Source: Posidonia oceanica
Taxonomy: Eukaryota > Streptophyta > Magnoliopsida > Alismatales > Posidoniaceae
Direction of reading: 5' to 3'
DNA length: 64,000 bases
Assembly: GCA_037176725.1 (NCBI GenBank)
Contig: JAZBRS010000076.1
Location: 115,897,001 to 115,961,000 of the forward strand
The notes beneath the pieces were generated by a model that saw nothing but the letters and a program-made list of their open reading frames with translations, was not told where the DNA came from and ran no database searches. This document shows positions 33,991 to 45,763 of this stretch, piece after piece; the first letter of the stretch is position 1, and each line of letters starts with the position of its first letter. Both the position numbers and the translations under genes were made by a program.

Positions 33991-36900
33991 GTTCGGACCC
34001 CCCTCCGATCCGGATCTGTGGGATCAGGCATTCACAGTAGGCAGAGGAGATTGTCAGAGCAGAGGTGCACACCAAGGATATAGAAACACTTGGGTGAGCG
34101 TGGCCATCCTGAAGCATCACCAGGGCCAAGAAGCGGAACATATACACTCCTTCGATATAACAGACCCCACCTTTGAGAAGGAGATCCGCTCGGAACTCAT
34201 TGCATATGGAGAGAAGGATGATACAAGCGAAGATGAGAATGATGAACCATCGCCTGAGTTCCAGCCCCACGACGACGATTCAGAAGGCCCTAACCTCCAT
34301 GTCGAAGAAGAGACGGAGGTTATCAACATCGGCACGGCCGAAGAAGCCAGAGAGGTCTGTATCAGTGCCCAATTGTCGCCCCAGGCCAGAGCAAAATTCA
34401 TTGCATTCCTGAAAGAATATGTAGATGTCTTCGCCTGGACATGGTCGGCCTCAACGTCGAAATAGTAGTGCACAACCTGCCTTTGAATCCAGATGTGAAG
34501 CTAGTGAAGCAGAAGCTAAGGAGATGGCAACCACATTGGCTGCTCAAGATCAAAGAAGAGATCATGAAGCAGCACAATGTCAGCTTTTTGAAGGTCGTCC
34601 TATACCCTAAATGGCTTGCAAATGTTGTGTCAGTGCCCAAGAAAGACGGCCGAGTCCGCATGTGCATCGATTATAGGGACCTGAACAAGGCGAGTCCCAA
34701 GGACGATTTTCCACTACCGCATAATGACGTCCAAGTCGACAACACTGCAGGGCACAAGATGCTCTCTTTTATGGATGGCTTCTTTAGCTATAACCAAATC
34801 AGAATGGCAGAAGAAGATATGGAAAAGACATCATTCATCACCCCTTGGGTAGTCTTCTGCTATCAAGTTATGCCGTTTGGGATCAAGAACACTGGCGCCA
34901 CTTATCAGAGGGCAATGACAGCACTGTTCCATGACCTCATGCACTAGCAAGTCGAGGTCTACGTGGACGACATGATTGCCAAGTCCAAAGAGCCCGAGGA
35001 TCACCTCGTCTATCTGAGGAAGCTCTTTGACCGCTTGAGGAAGTACAAGCTGCACCTCAACCCTGGTAAATGTGTATTCAGGTTATCTTCCAGAAAACTC
35101 CTGGGATATATTATCAGTCAGAAGGGAATTGAGGTGGACCCGAGCAAGGCAAAGGCCATCATGGAAATGCCACCCCCTAGAACTGAAAAGGAGGTCCGAG
35201 GCCTGTTGGGGCGATTACAGTATATAAGCCGGTTTATTGCGCAGCTTACGCCCATCTGTGAACTGATATTCAAGCTCCTACGAAAGAATGCACAAATCAA
35301 TTGGAGCGAGGAGTGCCAGGCTGCATTTGATAAAATCAAGCAGCTTCTAATCAAGCCTTTTGTTTTGGTTCCTCCCACGCCAGGGAGACCTCTGCTTCTC
35401 TACCTTTCTACCACGCAGCATTCCATGGATGCAGTCTTGGGCCAACATGATGAATCAGGTAGAAAGGAGTGTGCCATCTATACTTGAGCAAGAAGTTTAA
35501 TGATTACGAAGCCAGGTATAGCACTATAGAGAAGACTTACCTATCTCTTGTCTGGGCTGCACAGAAACTGAGGCACTACATGATGGCGTACTTAGTTCAA
35601 CTCTTATGCTGGCATGACCCCATCAAGTTCCTCGTCCAAAAGCCAGCCATGGTGGGCAGATGTGTCAAATGGCAGGTGTTGCTGTCTTAGTATGACATCA
35701 CCTTCGACACGCAGAGATCCATGAAGGGTCAAGCCATGGAAGATCACCTAGCCGACATCCCATTGCCTGAGTATCAACCTCTCCAGACGTAGTTCCCAAA
35801 CGAGGACATCCTCTTCGCTATGGAGGATTCTGATGAGAGGGACCCTGAAGACTATGAGCAATGGCAGCTGTACTTTGATGGCACTGTCAACAAGAAGGGT
35901 CGAGGCGTAGGCGCAGTGCTGACAACGACGCAAGGGCAGATGATTCCCTTTGCGAGGAAGCTGACCTTTAAGTGCACCAACAACGAAGCAGAATATGAAG
36001 CGTGCATCTTGGGATTGAAGGTCGCACTCAAGCATAAGGCGCAGAAGCTGCATGTGCACAACGATGCCATGCTAGTGATCTCTCAAGTGGATGGCTACTA
36101 GAAAACAAAAGATCCAAGGCTTGTGCCATATCACGAACACCTGCTAAAGCTGATAGAAGAATTTGAAAGCATCCGCTTCACGTACATGAACAGGGTAAGG
36201 AACACATATGCAGATGCATTAGCAAGTTGGTGTCCTAGCTCAGCATACCTGAAGACCATGCAGTGGATGTATCAGTTACACGCATGGAGCAACCTGCGCA
36301 CTGCATGTGTATAGAAGAGGCAGATCCAGTAGAAGAGCAGCCATGGTACCATGACATCATGGCATTTTTAGAATCTGGCAGCCTCCCACTTGACACCTCA
36401 GCACCAGAAAGAAGGACTTTGGCGCGTCTGGTGTCGAAGTATGTGTTAGGAGCAAGGCAGCTATATAGAAGATCCTTCAACCAGGTGCTCCTACGCTGCC
36501 TGGGCAAGACGGAGGTTGACACGCTGATGCTTCAAGTACATGCAGGGACCTGCGACCCTCATATGAACGACATGCTGCTGGCCAAGAAGATTATGCTCCA
36601 AGGCTACTTTTGGTCAACCATGGAGGCAGACTGCTGCCAGTTCGTGCGTAGATGCCATAATTGCCAAATTCATGGGAACTTCATTCGCACTCTCCCACAG
36701 CAACTACACAACATGTCGTTGCCATGGCCTTTCTCCACCTAGGGGATTGATGTCATTGGCACCATACACCCTACTGCCTCGAATGGTCATCGCTTCATCC
36801 TTGTGGCGATCGACTACTTCACCAAGTGGGTGGAAGCTGCCTCCTACAAGGCTGTCATAGCCGCGGTGACAGAAAAATTTATCAGAAACAACATCGTCGC

Positions 36901-37584
36901 TCGGTATGCGGTCCCACACTCCCTCATCTCTGATAACGGTGCAAATTCACAGCCAAGGGGATCGAGGAGTACCTACAGAACCTTAAGATCAAGCATCACA
37001 GGTCCTCGCCTTATCGGCCGCAGATGAATGGAGCAGTGGAGTCTACCAACAAGAACAGTATGAAAATCATAAAGAAGATGGCAGAAACCCACAAGGACAG
37101 GCATGACAAGCTTCCGTACACACTCTAGGCATACAAAACATCAGTCCGGACCTCGACAGGGGCCACCTCGTATTCACTAGTATACAACATGGAGGCAATG
37201 TTACCTGTTGAAGTAGAGATCCCCTCACTGCGGATCCTACGAGAAGCTGAGCTGGATGAGGCAGAATGGGTCGAAGACCGCTGTGCCCAGCTAAACCTGA
37301 TTGACGAACATAGACTGCAAGCCATGCACAATGCTCGATGTTACCAGAAGCTGATGGCCAGAGCATACCTAAAGAAAGTTCAACCCAGAAGTTTCTAGCC
37401 AGGGGATCTCGTTCTGCGAGCCATTCATCTCCCTAATGGCCAAGGAAAATTCCGGCCCAACTGGCGCGGCCCTTTCGTGGTCAAGCAAACCTTTTCCAAC
37501 AGCGCCGCAATTCTTGAGGACATGGACCAGGTTGAGCAGTCAGAGACGGTCAACTCATGCTACCTCAAGAAATACTATCAGTAG
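33991..37584 (+). pseudogene. pol: Element C pol: RT, two RNases H, integrase; broken, no gag
   Basis: Homology to A pol begins near 34035, within the linker before the RT, so the N-terminus is lost. RT YVDD is at 34960-34971, the first RNase H about 35390-35600, the archaeal-type RNase H about 35860-36200 and the integrase about 36530-37500. Frameshifts: a 10-nt loss near 34437, a 1-nt loss near 35480, an indel near 36225, and one near 36945 destroying the second DDE Asp region. TAG stops are at 34945, 35688, 35790, 36099, 36740, 37126 and 37396, each where A or B keeps Gln or Trp except 36740, which is shared by all three copies. The natural stop is 37582-37584. Confidence 0.9.
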
Positions 37585-38791
37585 GCTGGAGCCACCTCTA
37601 CCTTGTAGAACCTCTCTGTTCTTCTGCTCTGTCCCATGCATTTATTCGTTCTCCATGCATTTTTTCCCTTTATGCATGTCTCATTCAAAAAGAAAAAAAA
37701 AAAGAGAAGAGAGAAAAAGAATCATGCAATGCAATCATCAGCCCGATGATGAAATCGGAGGTGCGTTGCCTACTCTGGAAAGAGTCTACTCTACCTCACC
37801 TGACACTACTTAGATGTCCTAACCAGTGAGGGAGCCACCACTCAGTGAGAACAGGCGAAATACCCAAACACCCTAGGACTTACACCCCCAGAGGGAGATA
37901 AAATGCTAGGGTGTGAGCGAGAGTGTGAGATAAAAGAATGCATGTCTAAGCATGGGCACAAACGAAAAGAATGAAAATAAAAGGCGAAGATAGAAGTTGG
38001 CTCTAGAGATAGAGGTGTGCAGTGTAACCCCCTTCCTCCTGCTTACCTTGGAGAGGAGTCAAAGTTCGCGCCTAGGAGATCTACAAATCCCACAGGGTCT
38101 AGCCACACCTGTCTAGCAAGCAGCTCCCTAGCCTCAAACCAGGTGCCTATTACCTCCAAGTCAGGGATAGGGGAAACCTACAAGCCTATGCGGGAGCAAA
38201 AGAAACAAAAAAAATGATAAGAGTAAGCGTAGGTCCTTGAGAGTTTGGCATGGAGCCTGTCCTCAGTACACCACCACCCAAGCACCACCATCACCCTTTC
38301 CGAAGTGCCACCAACAAGTTAGGAGTCTGAGTAGAGTCCAGTGAATCAGGGACCACTCTCTTCCTCTGCAGCAGGCGCTAAGCACTCCGTATGCTGAGGG
38401 CAACACATATCAATCATAAACCATGCATATATCTACAACATCAGTCATCCACTTTCCTTCCATCTTTCCACTCTACAAGACTTGGCTCAGCACTAAGACA
38501 GTACTTCTACCGAGCACAGGTTGACCTCCCTTGAATTACACTAGTCTAGAGCTCCTACCAGCTCTTTCTCATGCAACTTCGCCCTGTGCGGGCAAAACCT
38601 CTTTGGCCGGAATATGTGTTCAGTTTATGTGTTTCGAATGCTAGCTGTTAACATTTTGGACTGCTATACTAGCTTTAGAATCTACTTCCTTGACAGCCAG
38701 TGATTATGTGCCTATATATGATCTGATGAACCACAGCCTTGGTTGCAGGTACTTGAAAACTTTGCACCAGCTGCCTGCTCTCTCCAGTACA
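37585..38791 (+). other. Element C spacer between pol and extra ORF
   Basis: Homologous to 9459-10843 of A, with no gene. Conserved segments include the block near 37795-37880 and the pyrimidine-rich acceptor-like site at about 38680-38697, downstream of which the extra-ORF frame is open. Confidence 0.6.
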
Positions 38792-39011
38792 ATGGGTTTC
38801 CCCACTTTGATGATCCCGGCAGATTGCTCCGAAACCCTTCGAGAGTGGATTGGCAAGCTCACCGAAGATGACCGCGAGAAGTTGCGCTTGTGGGGCATAC
38901 CATCCAAGCTTTTGAAGGCAACTGATGTGGAGGTGAGTCGACATCTCCTGTGCGCTACTACATGGTTCTGGAAGCTGGCACACCATGTCTTCCACTTCGG
39001 AAGAAGAGAGC
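38792..39011 (+). pseudogene. Element C extra ORF, 5' part (DUF7745-like)
   Basis: ATG at 38792 corresponds to 10844 in A. It encodes the N-terminal part up to the HHVF-FG segment, where solo LTR S2 interrupts it at the duplicated AGAGC (39007-39011). The frame is open upstream of the ATG to at least 38690, including a Tyr-Val-Pro segment also discernible in A, so translation may begin in an earlier exon. Function is unknown. Confidence 0.75.
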
Positions 39012-39769
39012 TGTAGACACCCCATTTTGACTCCCGCATTAGTGGCTCTTCTCTGGTGGACTCAAACCCAACACCTAAAACCCTAAACACTAAACTTTAA
39101 ACCCACACACAATTTTACAACCAAAATCACAAACCCTAAACCAAACTCTACATCAAAACCCTCTCAAAACCCTAACCCGAAAACTACACAAAAACCCTAG
39201 GAAAACCAATCCTTCTTCAACCTAGAAAACCACCTAAAAATCCAAGAAAACCTAGGTAAAACAATCTTGAAACCCATTCCAAATCCTAAGCCAAAACCCA
39301 TCTCAAAACCCTAAACCAAAACCCATTTCAAACCTTAACCCTAAACCCTCCAAAAACCCCTCAAAAATCCCATTTAAAACCTTAGAAAACCCTAGATTAA
39401 ACCCTAAGTCAAACCTTAGAAGCCCTAGGTCACACACACACAAAACTCCCTCCAAACCCAAGCCTTTCACCTTCTTTTTCTTCGGATTATCCTTTTCTCT
39501 CTCCTGATTCTCCTTTTTCTCTCCTAATTATTCTTTTCTCTCTCCTCATTATCCTCCTTCTCTTTCTCTTTCTTTTCTTCTCTTTCTTTCCTCTTTTCTT
39601 GCTCTCCAATGGGCCCACTTTATTCCCCTCTCTTCCCTCTATTTTATCTTTATTTTATTTTATTTTATCTTATCCCATGTTATTTGATCTTTAATTTCTG
39701 TTCTTCCCTTCCTCTCTTTCTTTATTTCCTTCTTCCTTTCTTTCTCTCTTTTCCTTCTTCCATTTTATA

Positions 39770-39835
39770 ACCTAAAACCCAACACCCAAAATCCTAAACC
39801 TCAAACCCTAAACCCTAAACCCTAAAACCCTCAAA
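39770..39835 (+). repeat. Telomere-like CCCTAAA run in S2
   Basis: Several consecutive or near-consecutive CCCTAAA/CCTAAAC units, inside a wider CCTAAACC-rich stretch. It lies within the LTR, so it is not a chromosome end. Confidence 0.8.
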
Positions 39836-40019
39836 CCTAAAACCAAACTCCAAATCAAACTCTTTCCAAACCCTAGAACAAACCCCAAAACAAACCCACA
39901 AACCAAACCCTAAAATCACACTCTTTTCAAAACCAAAAGCCACTCACCTAACCCTAGAAATTCTAGGAAATCCACACCTAAACCTGTTCATCAAAACTTA
40001 GAATCAAAGTCCTAGGAAA

Positions 40020-40215
40020 ATCCTAGAATCACTAACACAAAAAACCTAGAAAACTTAGGTTAAATCAAAGCACAAAAACCTAGAAAACTTAGGTTAAATC
40101 ACTTACACAAAAACCTAGAAAACTTAGGTTAAATCAAAGCACAAAAACCTAGAAAACTTAGGTTAAATCAAAGCACAAAAACCTAGAAGACTTAGGATAA
40201 ATCAAAACACCTAAA
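40020..40215 (+). repeat. AACCTAGAAAACTTAGGTTA tandem repeat in S2
   Basis: About five to six units of roughly 35 bp containing CCTAGAAAACTTAGG, each an imperfect inverted repeat (CCTAG/CTTAGG). Confidence 0.9.
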
Positions 40216-40518
40216 CCCTAGAAAACCTAGGTAGAAACCACACCTAAACCCATCTCTAAACCCAAAACCCTAATTCCACTAAAAAAAACCAAACCAATAT
40301 CCCATGCAAACCCTAAGCTCCAACCAAAACCAAATCCAAAACCTCTAAAACCCAAACCCTTGTGCCATTCAAGAAAAAACCAAAAAAAAGACCTAAACCC
40401 ATGCATTAAAACCCAAACCCTAGTGCCATTCAAAAGAAAGAAAAAAACCATTTAAAAAAAAACAAATCCTAATCCCATCTGACCCTCATCCAACGGCCCT
40501 CATCGCTTCCCCACTGAA

Positions 40519-40530
40519 TATAAAACCCTA
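40519..40530 (+). promoter_or_regulatory. Predicted LTR promoter: TATA box fused to telo-box
   Basis: TATAAAA at 40519-40525 overlaps the plant telo-box AAACCCTA at 40523-40530, then a second ACCCTAG and a GA-rich stretch where a transcript start would fall (about 40550). A consensus-like 5' splice site AG/GTAAGC is at 40851-40856. This is inferred from motif spacing. Confidence 0.55.
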
Positions 40531-42459
40531 GCAACCCTAGGAGAGGAGAGGAACAACCAAAGGGAACCAAGAAAAAAATGTGGAAGGAAAAACACAAAGA
40601 GAAAAGGAGAGAAACCTAGAGAAGAAAAGGAGAAAGGGAGGAGAGAGAAAGGAGAAACCTAACAAAAAAACCAGCCTACAGCCCTCCTCCTCTGGCTAGC
40701 CCCTCTCCACGGCCTTCATCCACCACTCACCACCTCCAGGAGCCACCCACGAGTCCACCTGCAAGGCCGTCGTCGACGAAAGCCACGGATAAAGAGAAGA
40801 AGACCACAGAACCTCCACGAGGTCGTCCGACCACCTCGGTGTGCGAAATAGGTAAGCAACACTTCCCCTAGATCCGCCTCGCTCTCTTCTTCATCCCCAT
40901 ATATTTTTTTTTCGGATTTTGTGCCCTATGCCGCCTGCAGCAGCTCGTCGGAGTTGGGCTCATTCGTGGCGGTGCTTGCCGGTGTAGCGCCGGCCATGCG
41001 CGCACCAGGCCGCCCAGCTGCTTCCCCGCACCTTGCCGCGCAGCCTGCCACCCCCCGCGACCTCCGCCGGACCTCCCTCGGGCCAACCCCGCCCCTGCCG
41101 TGCCACTCCGCCACCTCCTCGGCCGCCCAGGTCGTCTTCTCCAGCGGGCACGCGGCCTGGTTACTGTAGCACATATTAGGTTTTGGTTTTGATTTTATTT
41201 TGTTTTAACTTATGAAGTTTTCCACACATTGTATTTGTTACTTTTAAGTTTTTTTATTACGTTTAGGTCCAGCAATAGTTTAAGTTTCATTTAAATCTGA
41301 ATTAAAACTATATTACAATGCATTAAATATCTGTCATTTCTGTTTATTACATTTTAGTCCTTCTATAGTTTAAATAGTTTTAGTTTCATTTACTTTTAGT
41401 CCGGTAGCTTGTTTTATTTACTTTTAAGTCCTACAGTTGATTATTATCATTTAAATGTTTGTTTTTATCTTATTACATTACGTTTAACTTCTGTAATTTA
41501 TTATATTTGCATTTAGGTCCTTTATTCAATTGTTAAAATCATTTAAATTCTAAGTTTACCATACTATATTGCATTTTTTATTTTGTACTTTATTTTTATT
41601 ACATTTAAGTCCTCTGTTCAGTTGAAAATCATTTAATTCCATACTTTACCATATTACATTGCAATTTTTATCCTGTATTATGTTTTTATTACTTTTCAGT
41701 CCTCTGTTTGTTAGACATATCATTTAAATTCATATTTTACGTTATTGCATTGCATAAAACTCCTACAGGTTGCATTATTTGTATTTTAGTCCACAGACCA
41801 TGCATGCATTCATTTAAATTGCATTTTTACCTTACTGAATTGCGTTTTAGCCCCTGTATTTAGTTTAATTACACATCAGTCCTCATACAGTTCATGCATT
41901 TCATTTAATCAGCATTTAAAACTATATTGCATTACTAAAAAACCCAAAAAACATGTTTATTTGCATATCAGTCCATCAGTAGTTTAAAAACTCATTTAAT
42001 CTGCATTTAAATCATATTGCAATACCAAAAAACACAAAAACATGTTGTAATTGCATTTAAGTCCATATTCTGTGAATCAGTAGTTTAAATCTACATATTT
42101 CATTGCATATAAAACCCACAAAAATTCTGTAAATTGCACATTAGTCCTCAGAGCATTCATCTTTCATTTAATTTCTGTTTTTTATCTTATTGCATTGCAG
42201 AAAAACCCATAAAGAAATTTTAATTGCATTTTAGTCCTCCATGCATTTAAATACCATGTTAGTTGCATTTTAAACCACATTGCATTGTTAAAAAGCCCAA
42301 TAGTTTTCTAAAATTGCACATAAGTCCATGTTTTCAACTTTTACAAGTTTGCATGCTTTCTTTGCATTGCATTTAGGCCCTGTTAGTTTTCAAAAACTGC
42401 ATTTAGGTCATTTTCTTGCATTTTTGCATGCATTCATCCTAATTAGCTTGCATTTACAC

Positions 42460-42720
42460 TATTTTGCTCATATTTGCATTGTTTTGTGTGCCCGCACCCT
42501 CTTTTGCTCACATTTGCATTATTTTGCGTGCCTGCACCCTGTTTTGCTCACATTTGCATTGTTTTGCGTGCCTGCACCCCGTTTTGCTTACATTTGCCTC
42601 GTTTTGAGTGCCTGCATCTTGTTTTGCTTGCATTTGCATTGTTTTACGTGCCCGCATCCTATTTTACTTCCGTTTGCATCGTTTTACGCACCCACTCTTG
42701 TTTTCCTTCGCTTTTGCACC
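42460..42720 (+). repeat. 40-bp tandem array in S2
   Basis: Units like TTTTGCTCACATTTGCATTG followed by TTTTGCGTGCCTGCACCCTG, related to the 30-bp unit of LTR A (shared GTTTTGCGTGCC). Confidence 0.85.
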
Positions 42721-43583
42721 ATCGCACGCCTAATTTCGTTTCTCGCACCGTTTTACGTATTTGCTCCTGTTTTCCTTTGCATGTCGCTTGCATGTGTATG
42801 GTTTTACCGTCGCTTTGTTTTATCGCTTGCATTTGCATTTAGCGTAGTGATGTTTACTGCTAGTAGTTCTCACAAATCAAGGCTTGCCCTATTCAGAACA
42901 CTGACAGTGTAGCTGAGCACATAGATCGCATGTTTATTTTCTTTCCACGCATCATAACATTTAGAGCATGTATTCGCACATGTTTATTTCAGCATACATG
43001 GCATTTAAGCATTTAGGCATTCATCTGAGCACCCATAGCATAGGTATAGCATCCCTCATCCCTTGGACGTGCAGTTAGGCAATCCTCATCAATATCCTGT
43101 AAATGCGAGCGAGAATAGTCAAGAAATACCGATTCTGGGCGTGTCGAGGGTGCCTAATACCTTCCCTGCGCGTAACAGGAGTCCTTACCCTTTCTCTGGA
43201 CACGTAATGACCGTTTTACCCTTATCCTTGGCATGAGTCATTCATTTTGCATAACATTGCATCCATCTGCATGTTTTCCTGTATTTCCTCGATTTTCCTC
43301 GTCTCCCGATTTAATAGACTAGGTGGCGACTCCCTTTTGTCTTATCTCTTTTATCTTCGCGTATTCTCGGTGTTTTCGAGTTGAGTTTCTCCTTAGATTC
43401 ACTACCGACAGCGGCTTCTTCCCCCCCCTCACGGCACGATCGCATCGCAAGCTATGGCAGCATGTGAGACCTGCCGTGGGCTCCCGGGAAGAGGTCATGC
43501 CCACATATAGTGAACCTAGTTCCGATCGGTGCACGCGAGCTTTGGCATCGTGCATGGACGATTTGAATTTCAGGATTGCTACA

Positions 43584-44555
43584 AGAGCTGACACCCACGC
43601 TGGTGGAAGTACGTCGAATCTGTGGCTTCGCCAAGCTCATGGGACCAACTATTTTTATGAGGCACGACAGATGTATTGCGATCTTGAGCCAACTGTCGAA
43701 ACTCTCTACTGACAACTGCCAACAAAGATTGATCTGCTTTGATGGGCCCATGCCCATGCTCCACCTGGGATACTTTGATGAAGCTGCCGAGAAGCGTGCC
43801 GAGCTCAGAGATGAGTTGTGGCTCTAGGGTTTTGTTTCCCACTTTCTAGGCGAGTTAATCTTCAGCCACGGCTGGATGACGGTTGCCATCGAGGTTGCTG
43901 AAATTGCACTTGCTGTGGTGACCCAGCAGATCGACTTGGCACCAGTCATCCTGGTAGAGACTTATCACGGGCTAGACCGTGTCTCACACCTCTGCTACCA
44001 CTTCCACGGCTGTGGAGCCCTCATACAGATTTGGTTGGCTAGACATCTGGGGATGGACCTTCTGCACCCCCAAAGACATGCAATAGCAGCCATGCCAAGA
44101 CTATCAAGAGCGTCCAGGAAGAATATGAGAAGCTGTCAAAGCTAATGGATGATGCAGTAACCTGGCACATCAAGTCATCCGCAGTTGAGCCATTCACCGT
44201 CTTCTTCAGCGCCCACAACATGCGACTAGTCGTGCTGCCAGGATTCACCAGGGGTGTGGAATACCACCCTATCCAAGTCATGCGGCAATTCGGCTTCCAG
44301 CAGGCCGCCTTTATCGACAGCACAGTGCCTAGGCTTCTCCGGCCCTATCCTCTCATCTCAACTACTGCTACCACAGAGCTTGCCAACCTAATGCGCCATG
44401 GAGTGCAGTCGACGGACATTGCGGCTACAAAAGGCTCATGGTGCACCACTGAGTATGTAACTGAGATGCAGGGACTCTAGCCCATCAATGAGATCCCACC
44501 TGGTGCACCTCTATTCCCTGATTCCAGGAGGTCAAAGAGAGCCCAAACCCGTTAG
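43584..44555 (+). pseudogene. Element C extra ORF, 3' part (DUF7745-like)
   Basis: It continues from 39011 once S2 and one AGAGC are removed, beginning with the LTPTLVEV segment. TAG at 43825 interrupts it. Homology continues in the same frame to about 44080, where a short deletion relative to A shifts the frame, and then runs in frame 3 (44145-44480). TAG at 44478 replaces the Trp codon kept in A. The natural end is TAG at 44553-44555. Function is unknown. Confidence 0.75.
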
Positions 44556-45164
44556 GGTGTTTGTACGATTGCTTGCTTGTTCAGTTTTCTAAGTCATGCT
44601 GTGTTTTGATCGGCCTACTATAGGCATGTAACCAGGGCTTACTCAATGCAAAGATGTTTTGTGCCATCTGTTTATGTTTCATGGTTAGCCTCATGCATAT
44701 ATGTTCTTGCCAGTCATGCCTTATCGCCTCTGCCCATGCTTGCCACCAGAATGCTGCAGGAGGCGCACTAAGTAGTTCACAAAGTTAGGAGCAGCGACCA
44801 GGATTCTCAGCACAAGGAAGCTACAAGTAAGCCCCTACATCCATCCAGATGCCAGAATCTCTGCCGACCAGCGCCATCCAATCAAGCAAGGCCGCTGAAC
44901 ACCCTCATGTGAGTCTCTTTCGGGCTAGTACCCCTAACTACTCGTTTGGCAAACACGTCAGTTTTGTCTCTATCCTTCGCATTTCGATGCCAAGGGCGCT
45001 TCGGTTGTCCCCTGGTATCATCCTAATACTAGGAGCATCTTTTCTGGCTGCCTTGTGCTGTCACTCCCCCATCTCTCCCCCGTTGACTTCCTGGTTGTCA
45101 TGGGTTCATCTGCTGCTGCCCCTTTCCCTTTCTTTTCCAATATCTTATCACTTTGTTTTCTTTT
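44556..45164 (+). other. Element C 3' UTR before the hairpin array
   Basis: Homologous to 12046-12489 of A, with no gene. It contains a decayed version of the 12-bp hairpin near 45015-45040. Confidence 0.6.
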
Positions 45165-45763
45165 CTCGACTGATGATCCAAAACTCATCACTTCCTAGCC
45201 GATAAGTTCGATATCTTATCACTTTGTTTTCTTTTCTCGGCTAATGATCCGAAACTCATCACTTCATGGCCGATAAGTCCGATATCTTATCACTTTGTTT
45301 TCTTTTCTCGATTGATGATCTGAAACTCATCACTTCCTAGCCGATAAGTCTAATATCTTATCACTTTGTTTTCTTTTCCTAGCTGATGATCCGAAACTCA
45401 TCACTTCCTAGCCGATAAGTCCGATATCTTATCACTTTGTTTTCTTTTCTCAGCTGATGATCCGAAACTCATCACTTCCTAGCCGATAAGTCCGATATCT
45501 TATCACTTTGTTTTTCTTTTCTCGACTGATGATCCGAAACTCATCACTCCTCGGTCAATAAGTCTGAAACTTATCATTTGCATTTCCTTTTGCGGTCGAT
45601 GAGTCCGAAACTCATCCTTTCCGACCAATAAGTTCGAAACTTTTCATTTGCACTTGCATCCTTTCCGGTTGATAGGACCGTAAACTATCACTTCCTGTTG
45701 ATAGGACCGTAAACTATTGCTTCTAGTTGATAGGACTGTAAACTATCACTTCTGGTTGATAGG
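45165..45763 (+). repeat. Hairpin array of element C, left part
   Basis: Period about 70 bp, alternating CTGATGATCCGAAACTCATC and GATAAGTCCGATATCTTATC with a CACTTTGTTTTCTTTT spacer, about six periods. Then come GATGAG/CTCATC and GATAGG/CTATC hairpins. It is interrupted by S3 within the GATAGG unit and resumes at 51568. Confidence 0.92.

Larger units (their letters stand above)
39012..43583 (+). mobile_element. Solo LTR S2 (4572 bp), TSD AGAGC, inside the extra ORF
   Basis: It starts TGTAGACACCCC and ends GGATTGCTACA, flanked by AGAGC at 39007-39011 and 43584-43588. Removing it with one AGAGC restores the frame of the extra ORF. Contents: a long CCTAAACC/AAACCCTA-rich part (to about 40500), TATA box and telo-box, a GA-rich leader, a GC-rich stretch (40680-41170), a long T-rich TTTAAGTCC/TTGCATT stretch (41170-42400), a 40-bp array (about 42460-42720) and the conserved 3' block near 43145. 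Confidence 0.95.

Noticed and set aside
39770..39835. Telomere end or interstitial telomere
   Set aside because: The CCCTAAA units are few, degenerate and inside an LTR with both boundaries and a TSD.
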